Below are positions 52,150 through 63,249 of a stretch of DNA of 64,000 nt, piece by piece (within the stretch, counting starts at the first letter, position 1; every line of letters starts with the position of its first letter). The DNA lies in NCBI GenBank assembly GCA_047967505.1, contig CM106538.1; one strand, given 5' to 3'. Below the pieces are notes generated by a model. It was not told the origin of the DNA. It made no database searches and saw only the letters and a program-made list of their open reading frames with translations. The stretch is from Dipteris shenzhenensis. Taxonomy: Eukaryota; Polypodiophyta; Polypodiopsida; Gleicheniales. A program made the position numbers and the translations under genes.

Positions 52150-53550
52150 CTATATCTAACTATCCAGTTAATGATGGATATCTCTTTTATGAGAAAAGAC
52201 TTTGCATCACCAAACCATTTAGATTACAAGTTATCGAGGAAATTCATCAACCTCCTTATGTAGGACATCGAGGAGTGATTGCTACTTATCAAAGTATTGT
52301 TAAGGAATTTCATTGGCCTTTGATGAAGAAAGATATTTCTAAGTATGTCGCTAAGTATTTGATTTGTCAGAAGATTAAAAGTTTTAAAGGAAAAACACCA
52401 GGACTATTAATGCCTTTGCCTATTCCTTCACAATCATGGGAACAAATATCCATGGATTTTATTACTAGATTTTCCTTGACTTTTAATCAAAATAACATGA
52501 TCTGGATCTGATCTGGACCATCGTGGATCGCTTCAGCATGAAAGCATAGTTCTTGCCTTACAAATAGACATTGTCTACACCATAAGCCGCATACATGTAT
52601 TTGAAATATGTTTTTCCACATCATGGTTTACCAAAAATTATAGTATCAGATCGAGATTCCAAGTTTTGTAATGCCTTTTGGAGGACTTTATTTGAAAATC
52701 TTGACACTAAAGTGGATTTTACTTTAGCTTTCCATCCTGAGGCAAATGGACAAACAGAAGTAACCAATAATACTATCTTGGATATGCAACAGATATATGC
52801 TGATTCTCAAGGCAAGAATTGGGATAAGTATTTGCATTTATTGCAATTTTCTTATAACAACACAATCCATTCTGCTACAAGAAGAGCTCCATTCGAAATA
52901 ATACATGGAAAGTTATTACCGATTCCTATCACAAGAATTAGTCAAAAGATTGAAGCTGCTGATGATTTTACAAGAAATAATGATCAAATCTTGAGAGAAG
53001 TAACTAAAACCATCAAGAGAGCTCAAGAAAAGTATACTAAACAAACAAACCAGAAAAGACAACATATGATGTATAAAGAAGGAGATTTTGTCCTTCTACG
53101 AATTGAAAAGAGGCGTTTAAAGAGTGTTGATAAATGCCCTGCAAAAAAATTAGCACCAAGGTTTTATGGACCTTTCAAAGTTATTTCCAAGATAAATGAT
53201 TTGACTTATCGTTTGGCATTGCCTGATCATTGGAAAATTCATAATGCCTTCCACATTCATCTCTTGAAACCTTTTAAACGAGAATTACCAACGCATCCTA
53301 TTTATGAAAAGCACCTTTAATTGTGGATGAAGTTGAAGTTCTTGAGCTTGATTATATTCTAGAAGTTGAAGTTCTTGAGCCTGATTGTATTCTAGATGCT
53401 CAGCAAAGATCAGTGCGCAAAGAAAAGATTTATAACTCCTATTTATTGAAGTTTAAAAGTCATCCAAAAGAAAATGCACAGTGGTTTTCTGAACAGTTTT
53501 TTCGAGAACATCCCAATATCCTTAACTCATATAAACAAAATCACAACTGA
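52150..53550 (+). pseudogene. Element E integrase and chromodomain
   Basis: 52275-52511 carries the zinc-binding end and IPSQSWEQISMDFITRF. A disrupted patch follows at about 52500-52595. 52595-53320 covers the integrase core (KIIVSDRDSKF, AFHPEANGQTEVTN) and the C-terminal FYGPFKVISKINDLTYRL. The next frame, 53323-53550, is a divergent chromodomain (SYLLKFKSHPKENAQWFSEQ) preceded by a small in-frame tandem repeat encoding EVEVLE.DYIL / EVEVLEPDCIL. It ends at 53550, about 30 bp before the 3' LTR. Confidence 0.88.
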
Positions 53551-53578
53551 GGTCAGTTGCACCTTAGGCAAGAGGGAA

Positions 53579-54347
53579 TGTTACGAGAAAGTATTTCTTA
53601 AAAGTCTTGTTTGAAATGACATCAAGTATTTATAGGATCGCACCAGATGTGGCGGGGGTTCTATTTAGTACTTTGGTTTAGTCAGGGACGCCTAACTAAA
53701 CGTGTGCCATTAATAAGTATCATGGGTGATGCCATTAAGAAATACTCACATTAATGGGTAGTCATTTGTAAAGACCATTACTTAGCATGATTGGCTAATC
53801 ATTTGACGTATATCATTTCACTAAGTATTTGACTAATGGTGAATTGGTTTATTAAGTACAAGAAATGACAAGCATAAAACCATGGCATTTAGCCTTTATT
53901 CCTTTGAGCTTGTTTACTCCCATCCGTCCAAGTGCTATGAAATGTATTAAATGTCCAAGGGTCATTACATTTTTTATAAGGAAGAGTGCTTAAAAGCCTT
54001 CAAGAGATGAATACGTAACTTTGTATCAATGGCTCATGCTCCAATTTTTTGCATGTAATTTTGGATGAGATTGTGAGTAAAGGAGTGATAAAGAGAAAAG
54101 TATGGTAAAAGGATGCTCAAGAGAAAAGTATGGAAAAGGGATATTCAAGAGATGAATACGTAACTTTGTATCAATGGCTCATGCTCTTATTTCAATATTA
54201 TAAATACTCTTGGTGTGGGATCACGAGCCACACACCTTGAGGGGGGAGATTGTACTCAATTGTTGCCTCTTGTATTTTCATGAGTATCCGTGCATATTCA
54301 ATTTTTGATGCTATTGTATATGTGTTAGAATTGTAATTCACGTTTCA
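53579..54347 (+). repeat. Element E right LTR, complete
   Basis: It begins TGTTACGAGAAAG directly after the purine run AAGAGGGAA and ends CACGTTTCA. It contains an extra internal copy of about 45 bp (CAAGAGATGAATACGTAACT and following, at about 54000 and again at 54147) that the left LTR lacks, and the segment 53871-53929 inverted relative to the left LTR. Confidence 0.9.
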
Positions 54348-54569
54348 AAATCCCATTAATATATTCCAATTGATGTCGGCTCCTAGTGCCATGCAACTTG
54401 CAATACTATCAAGATCTAAGTGAAAATGTGTGCATGCATGGATTGCAAAAGAAATATGGCATTGCTTAAACCCACCAATGCTTATACTTTATCATAAGGC
54501 TTGGATTTATTACCACTCCAAAACCTCGAGATATTCCTTGGGAGGACCCCAGAAGGAAGCATAGAAAAG

Positions 54570-54619
54570 GAAGGGAAGGTAAAGAAGTGAACATTGGGAG
54601 AAGTCCAAGCCAAACGGAG

Positions 54620-54668
<49 letters not shown>

Positions 54669-54720
54669 GAACACTAGGAGAAGTCTAAGCCAAACGGAGC
54701 AAAGAAAGAGAGAAAGAGAT
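54570..54720. repeat. (AG)n microsatellite between two copies of a short repeat
   Basis: About 20 AG units at 54625-54664, flanked by two copies of a unit of about 35 bp with the core GAAGTCCAAGCCAAACGGAGC (54600-54620, and with one change at 54680-54700). This looks like a tandem duplication that the microsatellite has expanded into. Confidence 0.85.
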
Positions 54721-54899
54721 AGAAAGAAAGATGTATTAACATGCCTCATGAGCCTATGAGAACATATAGTCAAAAAAAGTAACTCATACAAACCACTGTG
54801 GGTTGGGGCAAAGGGCTTGCTAGACTCAAAACTCAAAACTAGTGCTCAAAACACAAAGAACTCAGAAATCCTAAGATGACAAGAGATGTGATTGAATGC

Positions 54900-55860
54900 C
54901 TTAGTGCTATGGTACCTATCCAGTGGGATGCAAAGATATCACGTATCTCCCTCTGTCGGGTCGTCTCTCGTTGTAGTGGGGGATGTGGTATCTAGGATCT
55001 GTCATCTCTATTTCTAGTGAGCCATGTGGAGAGCGACACCTTGGCTCTAACAATCTCCTCTGAGTATAGCTGGGATGTCTTGGACCTCCATCATGCGTGC
55101 TCTGGTCAGTCTTTGTATCGTGTATGGTCTCTGTGTCTCTGACTCCATAAATCTGCTTCGTCTCTTCCCAATGATCCACTCTACTCATCCTACTAGCTCC
55201 TCCTCCTCCACTCCACTATGTCTTGGGGCTGATTCAAATGTGTGGAGATATGTGACATGTCAGTCTGCTCAATCTCCTATGGCACCATCACCTCGTGTTG
55301 TCCGATCTGACCAAGTAGAGTCCCCAAGTGTCGTCGCATCATAAAGACCAACGCAGACATGGTCATGAAAGTGGGATCAACCAAGAGAGTATGCCTCACT
55401 TGAAAGAGACAATGGTATCATCCAGGATCTAATGGTAGACTGGGCAAGTACATAGGAAATTTTCCTTTATCTCCAACTCCTCTAGCATGCATAGCCTACA
55501 ATTTCGTTGCTTCCAAGGTGTGCTTGTGGCTCTCCCTGCCTCAATCGTCAGGTGATGGGACGAGGCCCGCATCTATCCAATTGCAATCCCCAGTGCTTGT
55601 GAGACTCACCTGTCCTCTCGTACTGGGGTTTGATAATGACTCCATCCATTGATACTCTCTAAAAGTGGTTGTGATATAGAATTGGATCTTGGTGGGAAAC
55701 TCTTGGTTCCCCCCTCTCCCCCGGCAAGTCTTTGACGTGTAGATTTGGAGTAGATCCAACCATGTGATACGGTTGATCTCATCTCGTGGGGCAATGCAGA
55801 CGGGGCATCCAAAGTGTATTGGAAGGGGGGGAGTTGATCCATCTAAATACCCCAACTTGA
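54900..55860 (-). other. Unassigned, coding-like sequence
   Basis: Overlapping minus-strand frames (54916-55188, 55541-55855 and segments between) are unusually long and rich in Arg, His and Asp for this AT-rich DNA. I recognise no domain, cysteine pattern or polymerase motif. It may be an untranslated leader or gag region of an element whose coding part is absent, or a decayed gene. Confidence 0.25.
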
Positions 55861-57778
55861 AACCCCCTCGGATATGATTGCATATTAGATCGTGCTCATG
55901 TGGATGACTCTAGTCCCAACCTCAATAAGCAATTGTAGCGATAAATATGCAGTTCAAAAGATATCAAACTCAAAAGAATAAATAATCTAAAAATGTTACC
56001 AAGGTCACACTAGATGTGTCCAAATTACATTTGTTACATTGATGAAAATGGACAATCGAACTACAACACCATCATAGCAATTTGATGAATTTAAACCTAC
56101 ATTTGCACATTCGAAAGCACATTTGAACAATAGCATTTTTAGCTCAACTAAGGGTATGGCTCCTAATCTTTTACACTTGCCTCATTCTTGTAGGTAGAGG
56201 AACGAGTCATTAACTAATCACTCATCGTGCCTTGAGAATTTGGCTAAGTTATTTGCATTATGACATAAAATAGGAGCGCAAACTCCTCGATTTACACAAA
56301 ATTATGCCAATGCTCCTCTCTATGGTACCACACCTTATAGATAACTATGTAGGCTAGTCAAATGATGCATCAAACATTTAAATTACAAGCTTTTATTGTC
56401 CCATCCATCCTTATATTTCAATTGTTTCTAGCCTAATGCCCAAAAAGAGGCTCAAAGGTATGGATTTCTACATTACATCACCTATATCCTCATGAAGAAG
56501 GTACGTGATTCTCTCGACGAGTAAATATTATTATCCTCATAAACTAAAAATAATTGAGCATGTTCTCGACGAATACAAGAACATGTAATTGCACATTCAT
56601 TACCAACGGAACAGCTTGAAAGTTGAATGTCACTCAACAGCTATTTCTTGTGTTTTAAGAACGTCAACATATCAGTATGAGAATAGGGAGTGTGAAAACA
56701 CCTTCTATGCATATTTATATTATAATGTTTAGAAAGGGGAAAATGACAACCGAAAAGGAAGCTACCAAGCTAAGGTCAAGTTTAAACCTTCAATAACTTC
56801 AAAAAGCTCAAATGCAAAGAGTACCCATAAAGTAGGATTAAACTGACAATATATATATTTCTTATGAAAATTTGACTCCGTTTTAATGCTCTTAAGAGCA
56901 GTAACACCAAGCTAGATTGAGACAAGGTCCCTACCACAAGAGCAAGTACACCATCCAAGTCAGGATCTCTTACAAATTGATGATGGTGATAAGATGATGA
57001 ACAATTAGCTTCCGACTGGTTGCATACTTCCCCCGCTCAAGAGTGTCCTTCCCTAGCCTATTTGAGATCATGCAATGCCATCACAATGTTCAATCATTCA
57101 AGGTACATGTATGTTCAATCACTGAAGGTGCGGAAGTTGAAGACGATCATGGTCAATGCAGCAAAAGTCCCCGTATGTTTTATGTTAAACTTCTACACTA
57201 CATGATTTACATGAAGACCTGACATTGTATCCAACGTTCCATCCATGGCCTGTGTGTCCTTTGCTTAGGCCTTTTGTGACTCCTAGAACGTGTTGAAAAT
57301 CATGTAACTGGAGCAGCTTCTGAAGTTGTCCATGTGGCAAGTCGAAAGAGCCAGCTCAGAAAAGCGCCCTACAAAGCTTGTCTCCACTTTCATAAAACTG
57401 GTAAGATCACGAATCATTAAGTTTGCTTCATGCACATCCTTTGTATCCCCCAAAACTATATTCCAACCAACGATTCAGCTAGACGTGCAACAGTCCCTGT
57501 TAGTCCCTCTCACAAGTAAGGGCAAATAATTGGCTGCAATTTTTGTGTACCTTTCATCCGTCCATCTTGCAACTGCCTTGTTCAAGGTTCATAGCAAAAT
57601 AGTTCCTTGTCCTCACATGCCCAACAACAAGCCTTTGAAGGCCGTACTTAAACACAGTTTACACTTGCACAGCTTTACCATTCGATCTGACTTATTAGTG
57701 TCCCATGCGATCAAAGTTGTGATAGCAACTCAGTGACTTCGAAGTTGAATGGCCATTCATTGCTTGCAGGTTGCTCAT
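55861..57778. other. AT-rich sequence, nothing firmly recognised
   Basis: No transposon domain was seen. On the minus strand around 57300-57440 a short frame reads LMIRDLTSFMKVETSFVG, which looks peptide-like but matches no family I know. Stops surround it. Confidence 0.3.
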
Positions 57779-58860
57779 CTAGATGAATACATGAACACGA
57801 CCAAACTTTTCCTGCGACAATAAAACGAACAGTGCAGCTTGAGAGTGAGCCATAAAATAACAACTATCAACTCAATGCATCACAGGGACTACCTACTGTG
57901 ACATTCCTGCTAACATCATCAACACACAACAATGGGTTAAAATATATGGTCTTAGACATACACAAATATCCACATCATTATATCTGTGATCAATGTACCT
58001 CTGTGAAAAAGGTTAGTTTTGGTTGCTTGCTGTAAACCTAAACAGACAATAAGTGGATGCCAAGAGGGGGGCAAAGAAAAGGCTAATAGAAGGATCACAC
58101 AAGGGTCAAAACACCAGGTGCAGAATGCTGACGCCTGCTTTCCAACAAGAAAACAATCAGAAAAGCATAAGAACTACATGCATTTGCTCATAGGACCTCA
58201 ATTTAAGAGCAAATAAAAGCTTACCTTACTCTTCGCCTGGCAATCTCCATATTGCGGAACGGCTTGATTGTGGGCCACCTTCTCTCTCATCTGACCTCTC
58301 CCAGTCTAGCTCATCAGACATCTCCCAAACACGAGGTTCTTCAGAGAACCAGAGATTTTGTGCATTGACCATATTAAGCAAAGGCAAAGGCCTTTTATCC
58401 TCCAGAGTATATGGGACTGAGTAAATGCCTCCTTTTTGTGAGTAATCCTGCAATTCATGTACACGCACAACTCCACTTAAGTTCCTGAGATAGTCTCCAA
58501 TAAGCAGAACAGAAAGAGTGCTCATCAATCATGGATATGATGGTGTATAACTTGCTTATTCATTTTTCCAAAATGCAACTTTGCAGCTTTGATTATTTTC
58601 TTGCTTTCTACATATAGTTTTGAAAGGCAACCTTGCACTGAAAATGAGAACTAATATATATCTAGATGAATCTATGAACATGCCAAACTCATCCTTTTAA
58701 AACACAACACAAGGTGCAGTTTCAATCTCATGACAGTAAGGTTTAAAACCATAAATTCCATCACGCATAGTAGGGACTAGTTACTACGACATCCCCACCA
58801 ACATCATCAGTGCCCTACACTAGGTGTAGACCATAGTATAAACATGTGCTCTCACACTAT
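57779..58860. repeat. Diverged direct repeats of about 180-200 bp flanking an ORF
   Basis: 57779-57955 and 58661-58850 share ordered blocks: CTAGATGAAT, ATGAACA, CCAAACT, AGGGACTA followed by CTAC..GACAT, then AACATCATCA. Divergence is high (perhaps a quarter of positions, by eye) but the order is kept. The 700 bp between them include the open frame 58226-58528. No TG...CA ends were identified, so I do not call them LTRs. Confidence 0.5.
58226..58528 (-). CDS. Possible exon of an unrecognised gene
   Basis: A 100-codon minus-strand frame, MMSTLSVLLIGDYLRNLSGV at its start, then HELQDYSQKGGIYSVPYTLE and a tail rich in Glu, Trp and Ser ending WRLPGEE plus stop. The sequence looks more like a normal soluble protein than its neighbours do. 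A candidate splice acceptor (GAATTGCAG) lies inside the frame before GATTACTCAC, so a real exon could be DYSQKGG to the stop, at 58226-58451. I cannot name the family, and no partner exon was found. Confidence 0.3.
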   Translation of the reverse strand: MMSTLSVLLIGDYLRNLSGVVRVHELQDYSQKGGIYSVPYTLEDKRPLPLLNMVNAQNLWFSEEPRVWEMSDELDWERSDEREGGPQSSRSAIWRLPGEE

Positions 58861-58944
58861 GTCGATGGTCCCAATCAAGCAACAGTTGGGGGAGTTTAGT
58901 CTCATAGTGCCTAGTAGTAGCAAACCTCAAATCACTAAACCCAC

Positions 58945-59793
58945 AATGTTCACATAAGGTGAAGGATCATACTCTTTCATTTTTGGATAAAGGTACTCAT
59001 ATATGTATTCTTGGTGATGCTATTGGCTCTTCTCAGGTACCTATTGTATCTGTGATGCAGCTTCGGAATATATTAAAAACGTCTTGTTATGATGTGTATC
59101 AATGTCTTTTGATTCTGCTTTCTTCATTTGTTGTTTCTATAATTGACAAAAATGCGTATGAACACCAAAGAATTAAAGAAATTTTGAATGAATTTTCGGA
59201 AGTATTCCTAGACCAACTACCTGAGGGTTTAAACACCTCCCGAAAGGGCAGTAGATCATCACATTGACTTAGTTCCTGGAGCTTAACCTATCAGTATTCC
59301 ACCTTATAGGATGAGCCAGTTCGAAGAGGACAAGTTAGCCAGAAGCTTCAGGATTACCTGAAGTGGACTATATATGCCCGAGTAAATCACCTTGGGGTGC
59401 ACCTGTCCTTTTAAGGAAAGGAAGGTTCATGGAGAATGCGGGTAGATTACAAACGATTGAATAAGTGACAATTCAGAATAGATACCCTCTTACTCGCTCA
59501 GATGATCTGATTGACAAGCAGGAGCAAAGTATTTCACAAAGACTGATTTACGCACTAGTTATCACCAAATACACATCTATGTGAAACACATAGAAAGAAC
59601 TGCTTTTCGCACTAGGTATGGCCATTACGAGTTTCTCGTATTACCTTTTGTTTTCACCAATGCTCCCGCTACTTTCCAGCAAATGATAAACGACTTGTTT
59701 CGAGACTATTTGGGCAAGTTCGTTGTTGTGTTCTTAGATATGTAACAACATGTTAGAGGATCATATTGGCCACCTCAAGATTGTCTTGATTCT
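58945..59793 (+). pseudogene. Ty3/gypsy protease-RT fragment, relative of element G
   Basis: The frame 58959-59267 closely parallels the element G frame at 63541-63790 (HTLSFLDKGTHICI against HTLSFLNKDTQFCI; VMQLRNILKTS against AMQLRNILNTS). It then enters reverse transcriptase with many stops and frameshifts (MRVDYKRLNK near 59440, FTNAPATF-like sequence near 59655, DHIGHLKIVL near 59760). It ends abruptly at the start of element G's LTR, about 59793. Confidence 0.85.
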
Positions 59794-61245
59794 TGTCATG
59801 TGCACGGATTGGTATCCGACGTGTACTGGGTACACAAGACTAGCTCAGGTAGCCTGGGGAGGCTTAGAGCTAGGCAGGCTTGATTCTCGGGTTGAGTGGC
59901 AAGGGTACGAACCAGTTAGAGGTCTTCGCTATTTTTGGCGCTTGGGGCCCGAGTCTATATAAGGGGCCCAGAGGTTCAGTTCTCAGAGAGCCGATGGGAG
60001 CAAGTTTCGTTCCCACGTGCTAGGTTTGATCCTGGATTGGGTCGCGGATGCGCGCCTGCATCATAGCGTAGCCCAAGACCCAGTAGCAGATCCCAAGCTT
60101 CACAGTGCCACCTAGTGGTATGGGACACCAGGCTGGTTAGGATCTGGTTGTTAGAAAATACCCAACAGAGGGTACACGCAGCGGAAATAATGCCCAGGAG
60201 CTCACACAGTGTGCGGTGTGGGTGTGGAATCACAAACTTCTTAACTTATGTGCATTCAATAGGTGTGCAGACTCATCAATAGACAATGAACCAAACTAGA
60301 TAGAGAAACCACCAAATAATATATTTCCGTCCACAACTATGGATACAATACAAGAGAGACAGATCCAGAGTCCCACCAATGGTGTGGTCCTCTGATCTTA
60401 CCACAAAGTCCTCCTCCTATCTGCTGGCTATCTCTAGACTAGAGTCCACGTGCTCCACCTCGAGCGACCCTGCTAGCACCTCTCTATCCTCCTGAATGTG
60501 GGTCCAGAGGGTGGCTGCCTGCTGCTCCTTTCTGCTCTGGATCTGCTGCTGCAAGTGATCATGAAATGAGGCCTGAATGGCCTCCTTATATAGGCCCCAA
60601 GGGGGCTGGTAAAAACCGACCAGCCTGGTACAGACTGGCCGACCAGTCTGTGGCTGGTCCAGCCCTATAAGGCACACAACCCAGGGCTTTCTGGCCCAAA
60701 CTTCCAGGGCCCTTTGGCCCTCCTTTCAAGGCATGTATCCAGCCTATAAAAGGCCTGTTTCCTGCCCACTGAAAGCCACTTTTCCTGCTGCAGATCTGGG
60801 CCTGCACTCCCTGCAATGTCTGTGCCTCTGCCAGGCCCTCTTCCCGGCCACGTGTCCTGCGCCGTACGGGTTCCTTGTGCTGGCTACTGCTTCGCCTTTT
60901 GCTACTGCAGATCCATCCTAGCTCCAAGTACCCACCATCTCTTTGATTCTTGCCCACATGACATCCAATCAGATGCCCATGTGACAGACACTCAAACCCT
61001 AGGTTCACCCCCCCCATGCTCTCCTCATATGGGGGCTTACAGATGGGGAGGTGACCTTTCCAACACTGGTTGGGAGTTCGTGCCAGTAGCTCAGCTCGTG
61101 GCTCGGAGGGGACATCTCCTGATTCGGGATCACATCTCGTATATGTCATGGTTGGGTGGTGAGCAGCCTGCTCAGTTTCCTCACGTTGGTGTGTTCTTGT
61201 GTTTGCTTGCAGATCAGAGGTTTCAGGAGTGCTGGGGAAGTGTCA
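59794..61245 (+). repeat. Element G 5' LTR, split by a nested solo LTR
   Basis: Outer pieces 59794-60143 and 61071-61245; with one CTGGT kept, an intact LTR would be about 530 bp. It has a TATA box TCTATATAAGGGG at about 59953-59965 and ends GAAGTGTCA before the primer site. Without a second copy in the window the left end stays provisional. Confidence 0.65.
60149..61065 (-). mobile_element. Solo LTR, 917 bp, nested in element G's LTR
   Basis: It runs from TGTTAGAAAATACCC to TTTCCAACA with inverted ends TGTT...AACA, flanked by perfect 5-bp direct repeats CTGGT (60144-60148 and 61066-61070). The interior has no coding region. A TATA-like CCTATATAA on the minus strand (60586-60594) suggests that the LTR's own transcription runs leftward. 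A single LTR with target duplications is what is left after recombination between two LTRs of a full element. The parent family is not identified from this window. Confidence 0.85.
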
Positions 61246-61247
61246 GT

Positions 61248-61260
61248 TGGTATCAGAGCC
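61248..61260 (+). other. Element G primer-binding site
   Basis: TGGTATCAGAGCC two bases after the LTR end, complementary to the 3' end of initiator tRNA-Met. It marks the inner boundary of the 5' LTR and the element's plus orientation. Confidence 0.92.
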
Positions 61261-62140
61261 AACTCCTGAGGTAGGAACTTCTGTTCCAAGAATTTTGGAC
61301 GATTTTTTCCTCCAGGTATGCCCTAATTTCGAAATTCATGTTTATTACCCTGCACGTGCCTTATGGTTCATGGTTAAGGGTGGCGGTTAGATGGGGAAAG
61401 AAGTAAGGAGAGACAGAGAGAAAGGGTGAATTCGCAAGAAGCAAGGTGGAGTGGAAGAGAGGCCATGAGAAAGGTCGTCTGTAAGGGGAAGAGCTTGGGA
61501 GCAATTCGTTAGTTGTAGGAGTTGGCGCAGGAAAGAAGTAGGAGCGAGTTTCAGAATAAAAGCAGAGAGCAAGGATAGGATGAAAGGCCGCGGGCAACCT
61601 TCAGGATGAGAGTTAGGGAGCAGGTATTGATGGCTGGAGTGAGGATGGAGGTGCGCAGCAGATGACAGTCTCGAGGGACTGGCTTGGATGCGAATCAGGC
61701 TGGGGAAAGCTGCGTCCAAATTGGGCTTGGAAAGCTAAAAAAAGTAAAAGCCCTACCAAAAGTAGGTCTGCTTTTTTGGCATGCAGGCTGCTATAAGCCT
61801 GGAGTATGGCACTCTTTGTTCAGGCGGCCATCTCGCATGCTCTAGTTCGCAGTCCATGAGTGCGCATAGCCAACCATCCACCCGCCCTCACCTAGTACCA
61901 CCCGTTAGCTCAGGCTGCTATATCGCAATTCTGAGTTCGGAACAGCCCTTCTCTCATAGCCTTCCAGTTCGCCATCTTGCTGCTCCTCTACTTCAACGCT
62001 CTCCCCTCTAACGAAATCTCCAGGCAGATCGTTGTTTGCTCCCTACTTTGGGATTCCGTTTTCTCTGCTGCCCACTCCTTTCCTCACGACTCTCTCTCCT
62101 TTCCCTTTGGCCTTCAGAGCTCCTTCACTCCACATCCTTT
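61261..62140 (+). other. Element G untranslated leader
   Basis: About 880 bp between the primer site and gag. Purine-rich at 61390-61720, then GC-richer with imperfect internal similarity (AGGCTGCTATA near 61786; CAGGCTGCTATATCGCA near 61911). No coding sequence was recognised. Confidence 0.6.
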
Positions 62141-63180
62141 ATGGCAGATTCAATAGACCCCGAGTTCGCTATGGGTGATCAAGATGTGAACTACCATGGA
62201 GAAGATGACCAGGGTCTCTACGATGATCTAATTACGAAGAAAGCCTTCAGTGAATTCACCACTGCTCTTGATGAAAAGTTTGAGCAGGTTAACACAAATC
62301 AAACGGGGTTGGCATAGCAACTCCAAGGGATTCAGACTACACTCATACTTTTGACTAGCACTATTCAGGCGCTCACGCATGTGGATGCCATGGCTTTAGT
62401 GTTAGGTCCGAACATCACTCCAGATCCTTTTCTCGGAGATCAGAAGTCTCGTACCAAGGAGGTTGTTGACACTTGGTTGCACAAGTGGCAAGTACACTTC
62501 CAGTTTCACCCTTACCCAGATGAGCCGGGTTTATGTCAGGAAAGGCTTTATTGTGGTGGAAGGAACTCCAACCCAAGCCTGCAACATGGATAGAATTCGA
62601 AGGGGTCTTCAGGAAAGAGTTTCTGAAGAAGGAGGAAGATTACGATATCATAGGCAAGCTCAAAGCCCTCGATATGTCCAAGCTGAATCTAACTTTTGAG
62701 GTTTATCTTCAGAGGTTTCCGAATTTGCAGACCAGAGCTACCAAGATGGATCCAGTGACCTTGTTAGGTTTCTTTGTGGATGGTTTGCCTGACTCGTATA
62801 AGTTACAGATCAAGAACAACAAGTGTACCACGTTGCAAGAGGCCATAAATTACGCGCGCATTTATGATGATACCATGGCCAGCGCAAAGGGAACCACAGT
62901 TGCTAACACAGGTGGGAAGAACAAGAGGAAGTTCTTCCAGTCTATAGACAACGCCTCCAAGAAACATTTGACTCAAGCGAAGAATGGTCGTGCCCGTTTC
63001 CTTCGCACCTTGAAGCTAAAGAAAGAGGGACGTTGCTTCATCTGCGAGGAGCGGGGCCACACTAGGAATGATTGTCCTAAGCGCAAGAACCAGAAGCAAG
63101 CGTCGGGACTGAAGCTCCAGGCGGGTCCGGGTACCAAAGCTAAGGGAGCTAATCAAGTTTCGATGACAGGTATTTCTGTA
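62141..63180 (+). pseudogene. Element G gag
   Basis: Starts ATG at 62141 (MADSIDPEFAMGDQD). A TAG at 62315 interrupts it, and a frame change follows near 62540. The frame 62533-63255 then carries the capsid-like domain (ALLWWKELQPKPATWIEFEG, DGLPDSYKLQI) and the zinc knuckle CFICEERGHTRNDC (63036-63077). Confidence 0.88.
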
Positions 63181-63249
63181 AATGTCATTACATACCCACT
63201 TTCTTGTAATTGCACTTTTAATACTTCATTATTTCGTTCCCATGATCTT

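Larger units (their letters stand above)
47706..54347 (+). mobile_element. Element E: Ty3/gypsy retrotransposon, inactivated by stops
   Basis: A plus-strand LTR element with gag, protease, reverse transcriptase, RNase H, integrase and a short chromodomain in canonical Ty3/gypsy order. The right LTR is complete (53579-54347, 769 bp); the left LTR lacks about its first 235 bp (47706-48197). A primer site TGGTATCAAAGC follows the left LTR at 48199-48210, and a polypurine run AAGAGGGAA precedes the right one. At least five in-frame TGA stops and several frameshifts disable it. Because the left end is truncated, no target duplication can be tested. The LTRs differ by a local inversion (see findings). 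Confidence 0.92.

Noticed and set aside
54510-54836. Ser-Leu-rich frame
   Set aside because: Translation of the (AG)n tract.
57779-58860. Direct repeats as LTRs of a small element
   Set aside because: No TG...CA ends, primer site or target duplication found; divergence is high. Kept as direct repeats only.
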